Positions 16,381 to 25,323 of a stretch of 64,000 nucleotides of DNA are shown piece after piece. This stretch comes from Chordicoccus furentiruminis. GTDB taxonomy: Bacteria; Bacillota; Clostridia; Lachnospirales; Lachnospiraceae. The translations under genes and the position numbers were made by a program. Under the pieces are notes generated by a model that was given only the letters and a program-made list of their open reading frames with translations, did no database searches and had not been told where the DNA came from. How positions within the stretch are numbered: position 1 is the first letter of the stretch; every line of letters begins with the position of its first letter. The stretch is from contig NZ_CP048829.1 in NCBI RefSeq assembly GCF_019355395.1, forward strand, positions 1,825,501-1,889,500, written 5' to 3'.

Positions 16381-19300
16381 ATGCAGCTGACTGATTATTT
16401 TGACTGGCAGAGTGCGTTTGACCGGACTGTGCTGGAAAACGGACGGGATCTGTACGACGCCGGCAAGGCGAAAAAGCTGACCGTGGATGAAGAGGAAACG
16501 GCGCTGACGTTCCGGGCGACAGTCAGAACGGAACGAAATTACAGGCCGGTGCTGCGAATTGATCAGGCGAAGGGAAAAATCGATCTGACATGTGACTGCG
16601 AGGAGTCAAAAAAACGATACTGCGTGCATATGGCTGCGCTTTTTTTTATGGCAGAAGATTATGTCAGTCAGATTCCGGATCTGAACGAGCTTTTGGACAA
16701 TGCAGCCGGCGCCGCGGAGAGACAGGAAGAGCAGCACGCAGCCGATACAATCGTGGAGGGACAAGTTGCCCGGAAGATGAAAAACGCTGATAACGGCACG
16801 CTGCCCGGGGAGAAAAACGACAGCTCACTCGATGCGCTGAATGATTTGATTAAAAGCAGTCAGGCGGCCGAGGATGAATCAGACCGCCGGTCGGATGCGG
16901 CCATGATTTCAAATGATGCATACCACTATTTTCGGGCGGATCTCCTGGAAGCGGATGCGCATCTGTCGATACAGCTCAGAAGGAAGGCCGAGCGGCTGAT
17001 CCGGAGAGAGCAGCCGGAGGGAATCAGTCTGAGCTTCGGCTACGAAGGGCCGGCGGACGGTCAGATGGTCGGAACCGGCGAACTGACGGCCCGGGACGGA
17101 AGCTGGAAAGCGAAAATCGTATTTGACAGGACTCGGCTCCTGGGTATGCGGTGCTCAGGCTGGAGGTGCGGGCATAGCTACGATCCGGGCGCATTCCGCC
17201 ACGGCGATATCTGTGAGCATGAAGCGGCCGTTCTGCTGATGACGGTTCAGGCGCTTCGCGAGCATGCTTATGGAGACGCGACAGATCTCGCCGCAGCCCG
17301 GTTTCTTGATCAGAGTATAGCAGGATCGGCCGGAGTTTTGGAGAATGCACACGGCGAAGGAACGGGTGTGCAGCAGACGATTCTTCCCCGTGCGACCATT
17401 GAGGATAATTCGATGGAGCTCTCTTTCCGTTTCGGAGACTGCGGGAAGGCGTCGCGATTCTATAAGGTGAAAAACATACCGGAATTTCTTCAGGAGATGA
17501 AGGAAGGTGCGGTTCACCGGTTCGGGAAAAACTATGAGACGAGACTTCTCGCGGATCAGCTGGATGAAAACGGCCGCCTCTGGTACGGTTTTATGAGGGA
17601 TATGGTAGAGGATGAGGAAATGCATGCCAGCCATTATCCGGACCGGCAGACCCGGTTCGGTTCCTTCTATGATCCGTACAGACGAATGAATTTCACGGAC
17701 AGCCTCCCGCTTTACGGATTCTGGCTGGACCGTTTTTATCGCAGCCTTGAAGAACAGCACCTGGAAATCGAAGCGATTGATGTATCGAATCACGAGGAGA
17801 AGCGGAGCATGCATCTGTCCGCCTCCGGGTCTTATTTCCAGCCGGAGCTCACCGTCAGTCCGCTGAAGGAGGGAAAGGAATTCGCCGGCGTGAAGGTATC
17901 CGGTGATCTGCCGCACGCGATTATGGGTCAGGACAGCGCGTACTGCATTCGGGACGGTGTCATTTCCCGAATGAATCCGGAAAGCTTCCGGAGTCTGAGC
18001 CCGCTGACGCAGCATTCGGAGTCGGGGCATTTTGAAGCCCGGATCGGACGTCTTCATCTGGCGGACTTCTATCACAAGGCGCTGCCGAATCTGAAAAAAT
18101 CCATGACGGTCAGCGAGAAGCGGAAAGAGGAGATTCTGCCCTATCTGCCTCCGGAGTCCCAGATTGTATTCTATCTTGACATTGTATATGGTGTGCCGGT
18201 TGCGCGGGTTACGGCGGGGTATGGAAGCCGGACTGAGGATGTGGCGGATCTGCTGACGGAGAGAACGCCGGAGTCTTATCGTGATCAGGAGAAGGAGCGC
18301 CTTGCGCTGAACACAGTGATGCGCTATCTTCCGAAATATGATACGGTACGGAATTTGTTTTTCGGCCCGGACGAGGATGACCTTTACCGTCTTCTCAGCA
18401 GCGGTGTGGATGCGCTGCTCTCGGTCGGTGAAGTCCGGAGCACCGAGCGGTTCAAACGGCTTGGCGTAACGAGACATATGCAGATGAACATCGGCGTGTC
18501 TCTTGAGAACAATCTGCTCGATCTGAATGTATCGAGCCCGGATATCTCGGAACAGGAACTGCTCGAGCTGCTGCTGACGTATCAGCTGAAGAAAAAGAAA
18601 TATTACCGGCTGAAAAGCGGTTCGTTCATTTCCCTTGAGGAAGACCCGGAGAACACGGTAACCCGTCTTGCGGAGATGATGGACGCGCTTCAGCTTACGC
18701 CGCGTGAATTTGTCCGTGGACATATGAATCTTCCGGCTTACCGCGCCCTGTACATTGACCGGATGATGGAAGAGATGGATTCGGTCTATGCCGACCGGGA
18801 TGCGCATTTCAGGGCGCTGATACGGGGATTCCGGACAGTCAGCGACGCCGAGGATCCGGTTCCGGCCGGACTTGCGGCATCGCTTCGCCGCTATCAGGAA
18901 ACCGGGTTCAGATGGATGAGAATGCTGGACCGAAACGGTTTCGGCGGAATTCTGGCCGATGAGATGGGACTGGGAAAAACGATTCAGATGATCGCGGTCC
19001 TGCTGGCTGAGCGGGAATCGGGAGGACCGCGGACGGTCTCCATCGTGGTATGTCCGGCGGCGCTTGTTTATAACTGGGAAGCCGAAATTCACCGTTTCGC
19101 ACCGGGCCTCACCGCTGTGACCGTAACAGGGACGCAGCAGGAGAGACGGACTCTTCTGGCATATGTGGAGGAGGCCGCGGCGAATGCGGTTCCTCCGGAT
19201 ATGCTGATTACATCGTTTGATCTGCTGAAGCGGGACATCGATTCGTATGAGAAGATCCGGTTCCGCTATGCGGTTGTGGACGAAGCGCAGTATATCAAGA

Positions 19301-20292
19301 ACAGTCGTACGGCCGCCGCTAAATCCGTGAAGCTGCTGAAGGCAGCCGCCCGCTTCGCGCTGACCGGCACGCCGATTGAAAACCGGCTGAGCGAGCTGTG
19401 GAGCATCTTCGATTTTCTGATGCCGGGGTTTCTGTACGGCTACGATACGTTCCGCAGCACGTTTGAGGCGCCGATCGTGAAAAACGAGGATGAAGAGGCG
19501 AAGACACAGCTGAGCCGGATGGTCACGCCGTTTATCCTGCGGAGAAAGAAGAGCGATGTCCTGAAGGACCTCCCGGATAAGATCGAGGAAATCCGTTACG
19601 CGGGTCTTGGAAAAGAGCAGCAGAAGCTGTATGACGCTGAAGTGGTGCTGCTGAAGAAGCAGCTGGAAGGACAGAGCGAGGAGGAATTCCGGAGAGGCAA
19701 AATTCAGGTGCTGGCCGAACTGACGCGGATCCGTCAGATCTGCTGCGATCCGGCGCTCTGCTTTGAAGAATACCGGGGCGGTTCCGCGAAACGGGAAGCC
19801 TGCATCGAACTGATACGAAGCTGCGCGGACGGCGGGCACAAGGCGCTTGTTTTCTCGCAGTTCACTTCGATGCTCGAGCTATTGGAGAAGGATCTGGAAA
19901 AGGAAGGCCTTCCCTGCTACAAAATCACAGGACAGACGCCGAAGGAAAAGCGGCTTGAACTGGTAGAAGCGTTCAACTCGGACGACGTGCCGGTGTTTCT
20001 GATTTCCCTGAAGGCGGGCGGCACCGGGCTCAATCTGACCGGCGCGGATATCGTGATTCACTATGATCCATGGTGGAATTTTGCCGTCCAGAACCAGGCG
20101 ACCGACCGGGCCCACCGGATCGGCCAGAAACGTGTCGTCAGCGTGTACCGCATCATTGCCCGGGGGACGATCGAGGAGAAAATCGTGGACATGCAGGAGG
20201 CAAAGCGGAAGCTGTCGGACGATGTGCTGAATGAGGAAGGCGTCTCGAGCGCGGCTCTGGACCGGGACGAACTGCTGAAGCTGCTGTCATGA
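16381..20292 (+). CDS. SWIM zinc finger plus SNF2-family helicase (HepA-like)
   Basis: The 1303-residue protein carries an N-terminal SWIM zinc finger (CDCEESKKRYCVH near residue 75), a second Cys/His cluster (GWRCGHSYDPGAFRHGDICEH near 260), a long bacterial SNF2-associated middle, and a complete SF2 Snf2 motor. The motor has ADEMGLGKTIQ near 858, the DEAQ box VVDEAQYIKN near 965, LTGTPIENRLSELWS, VFSQFTSMLELL, and GGTGLNLTGADIVIHYDPWWN with QATDRAHRIGQ. Such proteins are ATP-driven DNA translocases acting on nucleoprotein, and the SWIM domain probably binds DNA or protein. The start ATG 16381 follows AAGGAAG. It is next to the CRISPR array, but similar genes are common housekeeping or defence-associated loci, so a link to CRISPR is unproven. 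It is probably monocistronic, with a terminator downstream. Confidence 0.9.
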   Translation: MQLTDYFDWQSAFDRTVLENGRDLYDAGKAKKLTVDEEETALTFRATVRTERNYRPVLRIDQAKGKIDLTCDCEESKKRYCVHMAALFFMAEDYVSQIPDLNELLDNAAGAAERQEEQHAADTIVEGQVARKMKNADNGTLPGEKNDSSLDALNDLIKSSQAAEDESDRRSDAAMISNDAYHYFRADLLEADAHLSIQLRRKAERLIRREQPEGISLSFGYEGPADGQMVGTGELTARDGSWKAKIVFDRTRLLGMRCSGWRCGHSYDPGAFRHGDICEHEAAVLLMTVQALREHAYGDATDLAAARFLDQSIAGSAGVLENAHGEGTGVQQTILPRATIEDNSMELSFRFGDCGKASRFYKVKNIPEFLQEMKEGAVHRFGKNYETRLLADQLDENGRLWYGFMRDMVEDEEMHASHYPDRQTRFGSFYDPYRRMNFTDSLPLYGFWLDRFYRSLEEQHLEIEAIDVSNHEEKRSMHLSASGSYFQPELTVSPLKEGKEFAGVKVSGDLPHAIMGQDSAYCIRDGVISRMNPESFRSLSPLTQHSESGHFEARIGRLHLADFYHKALPNLKKSMTVSEKRKEEILPYLPPESQIVFYLDIVYGVPVARVTAGYGSRTEDVADLLTERTPESYRDQEKERLALNTVMRYLPKYDTVRNLFFGPDEDDLYRLLSSGVDALLSVGEVRSTERFKRLGVTRHMQMNIGVSLENNLLDLNVSSPDISEQELLELLLTYQLKKKKYYRLKSGSFISLEEDPENTVTRLAEMMDALQLTPREFVRGHMNLPAYRALYIDRMMEEMDSVYADRDAHFRALIRGFRTVSDAEDPVPAGLAASLRRYQETGFRWMRMLDRNGFGGILADEMGLGKTIQMIAVLLAERESGGPRTVSIVVCPAALVYNWEAEIHRFAPGLTAVTVTGTQQERRTLLAYVEEAAANAVPPDMLITSFDLLKRDIDSYEKIRFRYAVVDEAQYIKNSRTAAAKSVKLLKAAARFALTGTPIENRLSELWSIFDFLMPGFLYGYDTFRSTFEAPIVKNEDEEAKTQLSRMVTPFILRRKKSDVLKDLPDKIEEIRYAGLGKEQQKLYDAEVVLLKKQLEGQSEEEFRRGKIQVLAELTRIRQICCDPALCFEEYRGGSAKREACIELIRSCADGGHKALVFSQFTSMLELLEKDLEKEGLPCYKITGQTPKEKRLELVEAFNSDDVPVFLISLKAGGTGLNLTGADIVIHYDPWWNFAVQNQATDRAHRIGQKRVVSVYRIIARGTIEEKIVDMQEAKRKLSDDVLNEEGVSSAALDRDELLKLLS

Positions 20293-20395
20293 GGCGGAAA
20301 ACCGGTCTGCCCGTCCGCAGCTGCGGTATGATCAAAGAAAGAGTCTGCGGCGGATGAAGGATGAAGACGGACGATGAATCAAGAGGCGAATGCGA

Positions 20396-20429
20396 GTGCG
20401 GAGAAGCGATATTTCTCCGCACGATTTTT
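20396..20429 (+). terminator. Rho-independent terminator downstream of the SNF2 gene
   Basis: GTGCGGAGAA (20396-20405) pairs perfectly with TTCTCCGCAC (20413-20422) around a 7-nt loop, followed by GATTTTTA. Confidence 0.75.
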
Positions 20430-20482
20430 ATATTACGACCATCGGGATGCGGTTCACTGCTCAGGTAAAACTCTGAACCGGA

Positions 20483-20511
20483 TTGACAGTGAAGCTCGAA
20501 TGCGCTATATA
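20483..20511 (+). promoter_or_regulatory. Sigma-A promoter of the DeoR-type regulator operon
   Basis: TTGACA (20483-20488), 17-bp spacer, TATATA (20506-20511). Transcription would start near 20518, leaving a leader of about 60 nt before the ATG at 20579. Confidence 0.75.
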
Positions 20512-20537
20512 TGATGTTGATATGAAAGAGTAGCGTA

Positions 20538-20549
20538 TTTCGAACGAAA
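20538..20549. promoter_or_regulatory. Possible operator for the DeoR-type regulator
   Basis: The dyad TTTCG-AA-CGAAA lies in the leader, 20 bp after the predicted start of transcription and 30 bp before the regulator gene. Its position would suit autorepression. The link to the regulator is inference from position and symmetry. Confidence 0.4.
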
Positions 20550-20578
20550 GCGATGACGTACGGGGAAGGCTGAAAAGC

Positions 20579-21364
20579 ATGGACAGCAAAATGAGAAGGC
20601 ACAACCAGATTCTCTCCTTACTGAGCAGACAGTCCAGACTATCCGTCAATGAGCTGAGTGATGTGCTGGGGACTTCGGCTGCGACGGTCCGGAAAGATCT
20701 GGCTGCGCTGGAGGAGCGGCAGCTGATCCGCAGAGAGCAGGGATACGCCTCTCTTGAAACAGAGAACCCGATCTCCAGAAGGATGGCTTTCCACTATGCC
20801 GCAAAATCGGAGATTGCTTCGAGTGCTGCGGATCTCGTGCGCGATGGAGACACGGTTTTCATTGAATCCGGATCGACGTGCATTTTGCTTGCGGAAGAAC
20901 TCAGGCGGCGGAAGACGACGGTCAATATTGTGACAAATTCGGTTTTTATGGCAGCCTATCTGAAGGAAACGGGGCATCTCAGACTTACGCTGACCGGGGG
21001 CGATTATCAGTCGGATTCCATGGCGCTGGTCGGACCTCTGGCGGTTCGAAGCCTTTCAAATTTTCATGTGAAGTATTTTTTTACGGGAGCGGACGGATAC
21101 AGCCCGGACATCGGCTTCAGCGGGGACAACCTGCTTCGGGTTGAACTGCTTCACAGAATGGCAGCCCAGGCGGATCGCACGGTTCTGCTGTTTCATCATG
21201 AAAAATTCAGCCACAAGGGGACGCTTCCCCTGTTTTCGGAGAAGGAAATCGATATTTTGATCACGGAAGCACCGGTCAGAGATGCGGCTCTGCTTGAAAG
21301 ACTGCGGACGGCAGGCGTTGAGATTACGGTAACCGGTGACGCAGAGCCATTTACAGGTTTATGA
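20579..21364 (+). CDS. DeoR/GlpR-family transcriptional regulator
   Basis: The 261-residue protein has the DeoR-type N-terminal helix-turn-helix (HNQILSLLSRQSRLSVNELSDVLGTSAATVRKDL, residues ~8-42, with the V-R-K/R-D-L recognition end). A C-terminal sugar-phosphate sensor domain follows, with DGDTVFIESGSTCILLAEEL and VTNSVFMAAYL, the ISOCOT-type phosphate-binding signatures, and FFTGADGYSPDIGFSGDN. Such repressors are usually relieved by phosphorylated sugar intermediates. It precedes an aldolase gene and overlaps the extended upstream frame of that gene, so it probably controls the FSA-DeoC-epimerase-dehydrogenase unit and itself. GGGGAAGG precedes the start at a normal distance. Confidence 0.9.
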   Translation: MDSKMRRHNQILSLLSRQSRLSVNELSDVLGTSAATVRKDLAALEERQLIRREQGYASLETENPISRRMAFHYAAKSEIASSAADLVRDGDTVFIESGSTCILLAEELRRRKTTVNIVTNSVFMAAYLKETGHLRLTLTGGDYQSDSMALVGPLAVRSLSNFHVKYFFTGADGYSPDIGFSGDNLLRVELLHRMAAQADRTVLLFHHEKFSHKGTLPLFSEKEIDILITEAPVRDAALLERLRTAGVEITVTGDAEPFTGL

Positions 21365-21437
21365 GGAGGTCAGCCGCTTCCCGCCGGCATGCATCCACGA
21401 ATTGAAACAGTTTCAGAGCTTACGAGGAGGATCGCTT

Positions 21438-22115
21438 ATGGAAGTCATGATTGATACTGCCAACACAGATCTCATTGAGAAGTACAATGATATTTATGAT
21501 CTGGCCGGCGTGACATGCAACCCGTCGATTCTGGCAAAAGAGAAGCCGGATTTTTACGGTATTCTTGACCGGATCCGCAAGATCATCGGGCCGGACAGGA
21601 GCCTGCATATCCAGCTGACGGCCAGTACGGCTGAGGATATGCTGAGAGAAGCGGAGACATTGACGGATCGTTACGGAAAAGAAGCCACTTATCTCAAGGT
21701 TCCGGCGAACGAAACGGGAATCAGGGTGATGAAACGGCTTAAGCAGAAAGGATGCAGGGTCACCGCGACGGCGATTTACACTTCCATGCAGGGTATGCTT
21801 GCCATGTCAGTCGGAGCGGACTATCTGGCGCCTTACTACAATCGTATGGAAAACAACAATTATGACCCGAGAAAGCAGATTTCGGAGATGGCGTATCTGA
21901 TTGACCGGTACCATCTGCCGACTAAGATTGTGGCGGCCAGCTTCCGGAATCCCAGACAGATCATGGACGCATATATGGCGGGCGCGCAGGCTGTTACCGC
22001 CAGCCCCGAGCTTCTCACTATGATGGTGGATACGCCGAATGTGGCGGATGCGCTTGAGAAATTCAGCGGGGACTGGCGGAAGAATTACGGGGATAAGAGG
22101 ATTTTTGAGCTGTGA
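21438..22115 (+). CDS. fsa: Fructose-6-phosphate aldolase-like / small transaldolase
   Basis: The 225-residue protein has the length and signature of the FSA/TalC group: MIDTANTDLIEKYNDIYDLAGVTCNPSIL at the N-terminus, the Schiff-base lysine in ATYLKVPANETG, and VTATAIYTSMQGMLAMSVGADYLAPYYNRMENN. FSA reversibly cleaves fructose 6-phosphate to dihydroxyacetone and glyceraldehyde 3-phosphate, and relatives accept other ketose phosphates. The frame opens at 21336 within the deoR gene, but ATG 21438 is seven bases after GAGGAGG and gives the family start. The gap to deoR is 73 bp, so the two are probably co-transcribed. Confidence 0.88.
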   Translation: MEVMIDTANTDLIEKYNDIYDLAGVTCNPSILAKEKPDFYGILDRIRKIIGPDRSLHIQLTASTAEDMLREAETLTDRYGKEATYLKVPANETGIRVMKRLKQKGCRVTATAIYTSMQGMLAMSVGADYLAPYYNRMENNNYDPRKQISEMAYLIDRYHLPTKIVAASFRNPRQIMDAYMAGAQAVTASPELLTMMVDTPNVADALEKFSGDWRKNYGDKRIFEL

Positions 22116-22217
22116 TTTGAAAGAAAGGATGCATAAGGCCGGGCTGGGAAACAAATATCACAAACGAGTGCTTTCATAACGGACAGTAGTTTTACTGACT
22201 CGGATCAAAAATATGCC

Positions 22218-22223
22218 TATAAT
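22218..22223 (+). promoter_or_regulatory. Possible promoter -10 box upstream of the first deoC
   Basis: A consensus TATAAT lies 80 bp before the deoC start in a 187-bp AT-rich gap. The -35 region is weak (ACTGAC at about 18 bp spacing). An AACC-GTAT-GGTT dyad follows at about 22241. A second promoter within this unit is possible. Confidence 0.4.
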
Positions 22224-22302
22224 CCCAATGACTTTTGAAACCGTATGGTTGAATTAGGAATTTGGGGAGGCAGCAAATATTAATATATACAGGAGAAGAG
22301 CT

Positions 22303-22986
22303 ATGGAACTTACAATCAGACAGGTGGCACAGATGATTGATCATACAAATCTTCATGCATATGCCACGACAGATGACTTTAAAAAACTTTGTGACGAAGC
22401 AAGAACGTTTGGGTTTAAGTCGGTTGCAATAAACACTTATCCGGTGAAAATCTGCAGGGAATTTTTGAAGGGATCGGAAGTGCTGACCGGTGCAGCTGTC
22501 AGCTTCCCTCTAGGGCAAACAACGATTCAGTCGAAAATGGATGAGGTGAAAAACGCGATTGCCGACGGGTGTCAGGAGTTTGACTATGTCATGAATGTGG
22601 GCAAAGCGAAGGAGCATGATTATGCATATATCAGGAAAGAGATGGAGCAGCTTGTCGCTTTGGCGAGACGGAGTGAGATTTGCTGCAAGGTTATTTTTGA
22701 AACCTGTTACCTGACAGAGAGCGAAATCATACAAGTGGCAAAAATCGCTTCTGAAGTGAAGCCTGATTTTATCAAAACAAGCACGGGATTTGCTACGGCT
22801 GGAGCGACAGCTGAGAACGTCCGACTGATGAAACAATATTGCGGTCCGGATGTGCAGGTGAAAGCAGCGGGCGGCATTCGGTCGTATGAAGCCTTGAAGC
22901 AGATGGCAGAAGCCGGGGCAACGAGAATCGGTACATCAAGCGGAATCAAGATTATCGAAGAGATGAAAGCGCTCGGACTGAAATAA
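22303..22986 (+). CDS. deoC: Deoxyribose-phosphate aldolase-like protein (first copy)
   Basis: The 227-residue TIM-barrel class I aldolase has MIDHTNLHAYATTDDF at the N-terminus, FDYVMNVGKAKEHDY (the aspartate region of the active site), the Schiff-base lysine in PDFIKTSTGFATAGAT, and the proton-relay lysine in VKAAGGIRSYEAL. The family cleaves 2-deoxyribose 5-phosphate to acetaldehyde and glyceraldehyde 3-phosphate. This copy is more divergent than the one at 33622 (LHAY in place of LLKP after DHT), so it may use another substrate. It is followed 49 bp later by the epimerase gene. Base composition is lower in GC than the fsa gene. Confidence 0.88.
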   Translation: MELTIRQVAQMIDHTNLHAYATTDDFKKLCDEARTFGFKSVAINTYPVKICREFLKGSEVLTGAAVSFPLGQTTIQSKMDEVKNAIADGCQEFDYVMNVGKAKEHDYAYIRKEMEQLVALARRSEICCKVIFETCYLTESEIIQVAKIASEVKPDFIKTSTGFATAGATAENVRLMKQYCGPDVQVKAAGGIRSYEALKQMAEAGATRIGTSSGIKIIEEMKALGLK

Positions 22987-23035
22987 GAGCAAAATCTTAA
23001 ACAGATGAAGTCTGTGTTAAAGCGAGGGATCTGCG

Positions 23036-23878
23036 ATGGAACTTGGTATTCATGCGTATGAATGGTGCAGCGAATGGTCCAATGAGACTCTCGGGATCAT
23101 CGATACTGTCAGGAATCTCGGATTCGATTTTATTGAAATACCGCTTATGCGGTTGGATCTGTTTGATCCTATATCTGTAAAAGAAAAACTTGACGGCTTT
23201 GGCATTACAACTTCAAATGTTATTCTTTCACCGGAGCATGACATTACATCATTTGATCCGGAAATCAGAAAGAACGGTACCCGATATCTGAAGGACTGCG
23301 TCAAGGCTTCGGCGGAGGCGGGCGCGAAAATGTTTTCGGGGGTCATCTATTCACAGTATCTGAAAAATGCCAGGCATATGCCAAGTGAGCAGGAGTGGGA
23401 ATTCAGCGCATCCTGTCTCAGAGAGGTTGCCCGATACGCTCAGGAGTTTGGCGTTCACATTGCGTTTGAGCCTGTTACCCGATATGAATCTTACTTGCTG
23501 AATACAGCGGAAGAAGCAAATAAGTTAATCGATATGATTGGCGAGCCAAACGTACATATTCATCTGGACTCTTATCATATGAATGTGGAAGAGAAAAATT
23601 TCCATCAGGCGGTTCTTACAGCTGGCAAACGTTTATCTAATTTTCATATGTGTGAAAATGATAGGGGAATCCCGGGGACTGGTCATGTTGATTGGGATGG
23701 CATTTTCAGCGCATTTAAAGAGATTGGTTTTAACGGATATCTTGGCTTTGAAGGCTTTTCTGACTGCACAGACAATATGAGCACCTGGGTTTGGCGGAAA
23801 CTGGCTCCAGATGCTGAAACTTATGTACGAGAAAGCATTTCCTTCGCGCGTAAAATGCTTGATAAGTATCAGCTGTGA
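23036..23878 (+). CDS. Ketose 3-epimerase-like sugar isomerase (TIM barrel, first copy)
   Basis: The 280-residue protein belongs to the D-tagatose/D-psicose 3-epimerase branch of the AP-endonuclease-2-type TIM barrels. The predicted metal ligands are all visible: Glu in AFEPVTRYESYLLNT (near 150), Asp in HIHLDSYHMNVEE (near 183), His in NFHMCENDR (near 210), and Glu in LGFEGFSD (near 245). The RYESYLxNT and LDSYHMN strings are near-diagnostic. These enzymes epimerise free ketoses such as fructose/psicose or ribulose/xylulose. It sits between deoC and a dehydrogenase, and has a paralogue at 34572. Confidence 0.85.
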   Translation: MELGIHAYEWCSEWSNETLGIIDTVRNLGFDFIEIPLMRLDLFDPISVKEKLDGFGITTSNVILSPEHDITSFDPEIRKNGTRYLKDCVKASAEAGAKMFSGVIYSQYLKNARHMPSEQEWEFSASCLREVARYAQEFGVHIAFEPVTRYESYLLNTAEEANKLIDMIGEPNVHIHLDSYHMNVEEKNFHQAVLTAGKRLSNFHMCENDRGIPGTGHVDWDGIFSAFKEIGFNGYLGFEGFSDCTDNMSTWVWRKLAPDAETYVRESISFARKMLDKYQL

Positions 23879-23955
23879 GGTTTGGCTCGGTGTTCATGGG
23901 ACTGAGTTCCCATATCAAATGACTGTGACAGATGACGGAAGCGAGGCGATACTTT

Positions 23956-24978
23956 ATGAAAGCTGTATTTGTAAAATCCCCGTATCAATTCGAACTTCGT
24001 GAAGTGCCAGTCCCAGGCATCGGTATAGACGATGTGCTCGTGAAAGTAGAGGCTTGCGCTGTGTGCGGAACGGATTTGCACGAAGCAGCATCTGATGCAA
24101 AGGATTGGAAAAGCTTCGGACATGAGATCGCGGGTACGGTTGTCCGATGCGGATCGAATGTGAGCAGTATCAGGGAAGGCGATTCAGTCGTTATTGAAAG
24201 CGGAACTTTTTGTCATCTCTGTGAAAATTGCAGAAACGGCAGGACAGATTTATGCCAGCATGGATTCAGTGTTATTGAAGATGTTGAAATAAGCGGATAC
24301 TCAGAATATCTTGCTGTTCCGGCACAGGCAGCTGTGAAGTTTTCAAAAGACAAGCTCTCATATCAGGAGGCGGCGCTGACAGAACCACTGGGTGTTGCGC
24401 TGGATCTGTTTTACACAACAGGGATTGAACTAAATGATGACGTGGCAGTAGTTGGGCTTGGCCCGATAGGACTCATGGAGATTGCTTTAGCAAAGGCAAC
24501 CGGTGCGCGAAATGTCTATGCAATCCAGAGAAGCAGACAATCAAAGGCCCGGATTGAGATGGCCAGAAAATTAGGCGCAACGGATGTTATAATCTCATCA
24601 GAAACACCGATGGATCAGTATCCTTTTCCACGCGGCGGAGTCAACAAGATAATGATTACAGCCGCACCTTCGGTCATTCCGGACACATTCAGAATTGCTT
24701 TGTACGGCGGTATTATCGGGTTTATTGGCATTGATATGAACCACGGCAATATATCCTTTAATGCGAACGACTTCCATTTTAAAAAACTGCAGCTGCGAGC
24801 TTCGTACGCGGTTCCGGCATTATGGTTTCCTCGCGCACTCGAACTTCTTGAAAACAAAATAGTTGATCCGGATCTTTTTATTACTCAAACATTTGCAATG
24901 CAGGATATTGAAAAAATGTTTTGCAAGGCGCGGGATGACAAGGGCGACGTGATTAAAATGGTTATGGTAAATCCGTGA
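23956..24978 (+). CDS. Zinc-dependent sugar alcohol/sorbitol-type dehydrogenase
   Basis: The 340-residue medium-chain dehydrogenase has the catalytic zinc ligands in ACAVCGTDLHE and SFGHEIAGTV, four structural-zinc cysteines in CHLCENCRNGRTDLC, and a Rossmann fold motif VAVVGLGPIGLMEIALAKATG. It should oxidise a polyol or reduce a ketose with NAD(H), feeding or draining the epimerase step upstream. The frame opens at 23932, but ATG 23956 (MKAVFVKSPYQFELREVPVP) is the family start. It is the last gene of this unit; a terminator follows at 25064. Confidence 0.88.
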   Translation: MKAVFVKSPYQFELREVPVPGIGIDDVLVKVEACAVCGTDLHEAASDAKDWKSFGHEIAGTVVRCGSNVSSIREGDSVVIESGTFCHLCENCRNGRTDLCQHGFSVIEDVEISGYSEYLAVPAQAAVKFSKDKLSYQEAALTEPLGVALDLFYTTGIELNDDVAVVGLGPIGLMEIALAKATGARNVYAIQRSRQSKARIEMARKLGATDVIISSETPMDQYPFPRGGVNKIMITAAPSVIPDTFRIALYGGIIGFIGIDMNHGNISFNANDFHFKKLQLRASYAVPALWFPRALELLENKIVDPDLFITQTFAMQDIEKMFCKARDDKGDVIKMVMVNP

Positions 24979-25063
24979 CGGTGTGATGACCCTTAGATGC
25001 CTGAACGAATGAAGAATGGTATTTTAGTATGTTATTCATGTGCTGATTCTACAGAGCAATGAT

Positions 25064-25099
25064 AAAAGCCGCTGGCCGCGTATTGGCCGACGGCTTTTT
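25064..25099 (+). terminator. Rho-independent terminator after the dehydrogenase gene
   Basis: AGCCG-C-TGGCC pairs with GGCC-G-ACGGCT around a short loop, preceded by AAAA and followed by TTTTTC. It lies in a 345-bp intergenic region (24979-25323) that otherwise holds only the lacI promoter and operator. Confidence 0.75.
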
Positions 25100-25267
25100 C
25101 TATTTTAGAGGATAGTGGTAGAAGCTAAGAATGCCTGATGAGCTGAGTGTGGAACAGAATAAAAAGAGGGAACCGGTAACATACAAAGAAGAACGACAAA
25201 ATGCAGCATAATGCACAAAACTGTTAAACATACTTCGAATAATATAATAATTATTCTAAATACAGTG

Positions 25268-25296
25268 TTGACATATGTGCAATACAGTACTATATT
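25268..25296 (+). promoter_or_regulatory. Sigma-A promoter of the LacI/sugar ABC operon
   Basis: TTGACA (25268-25273), exactly 17 bp, TATATT (25291-25296). It drives a ~10-kb set of same-strand genes. Confidence 0.88.
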
Positions 25297-25308
25297 GTAA
25301 ACAGGATA

Positions 25309-25322
25309 TGGAAGCGATTACA
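25309..25322. promoter_or_regulatory. cre / LacI-family operator overlapping the lacI ribosome site
   Basis: TGGAAGCGATTACA fits the catabolite-responsive element consensus TGNAANCGNWNNCA at every fixed position. It begins about 13 bp after the -10 box and ends just before the ATG at 25324, so bound CcpA, or the LacI protein encoded next, would block early elongation or initiation. Which protein binds cannot be decided from sequence. Confidence 0.7.
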
Positions 25323-25323
25323 T

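Noticed and set aside
17155-19839. 894-codon minus-strand frame opposite the SNF2 gene
   Set aside because: It is a shadow of a GC-biased coding strand; the plus strand carries all helicase motifs and a ribosome site.
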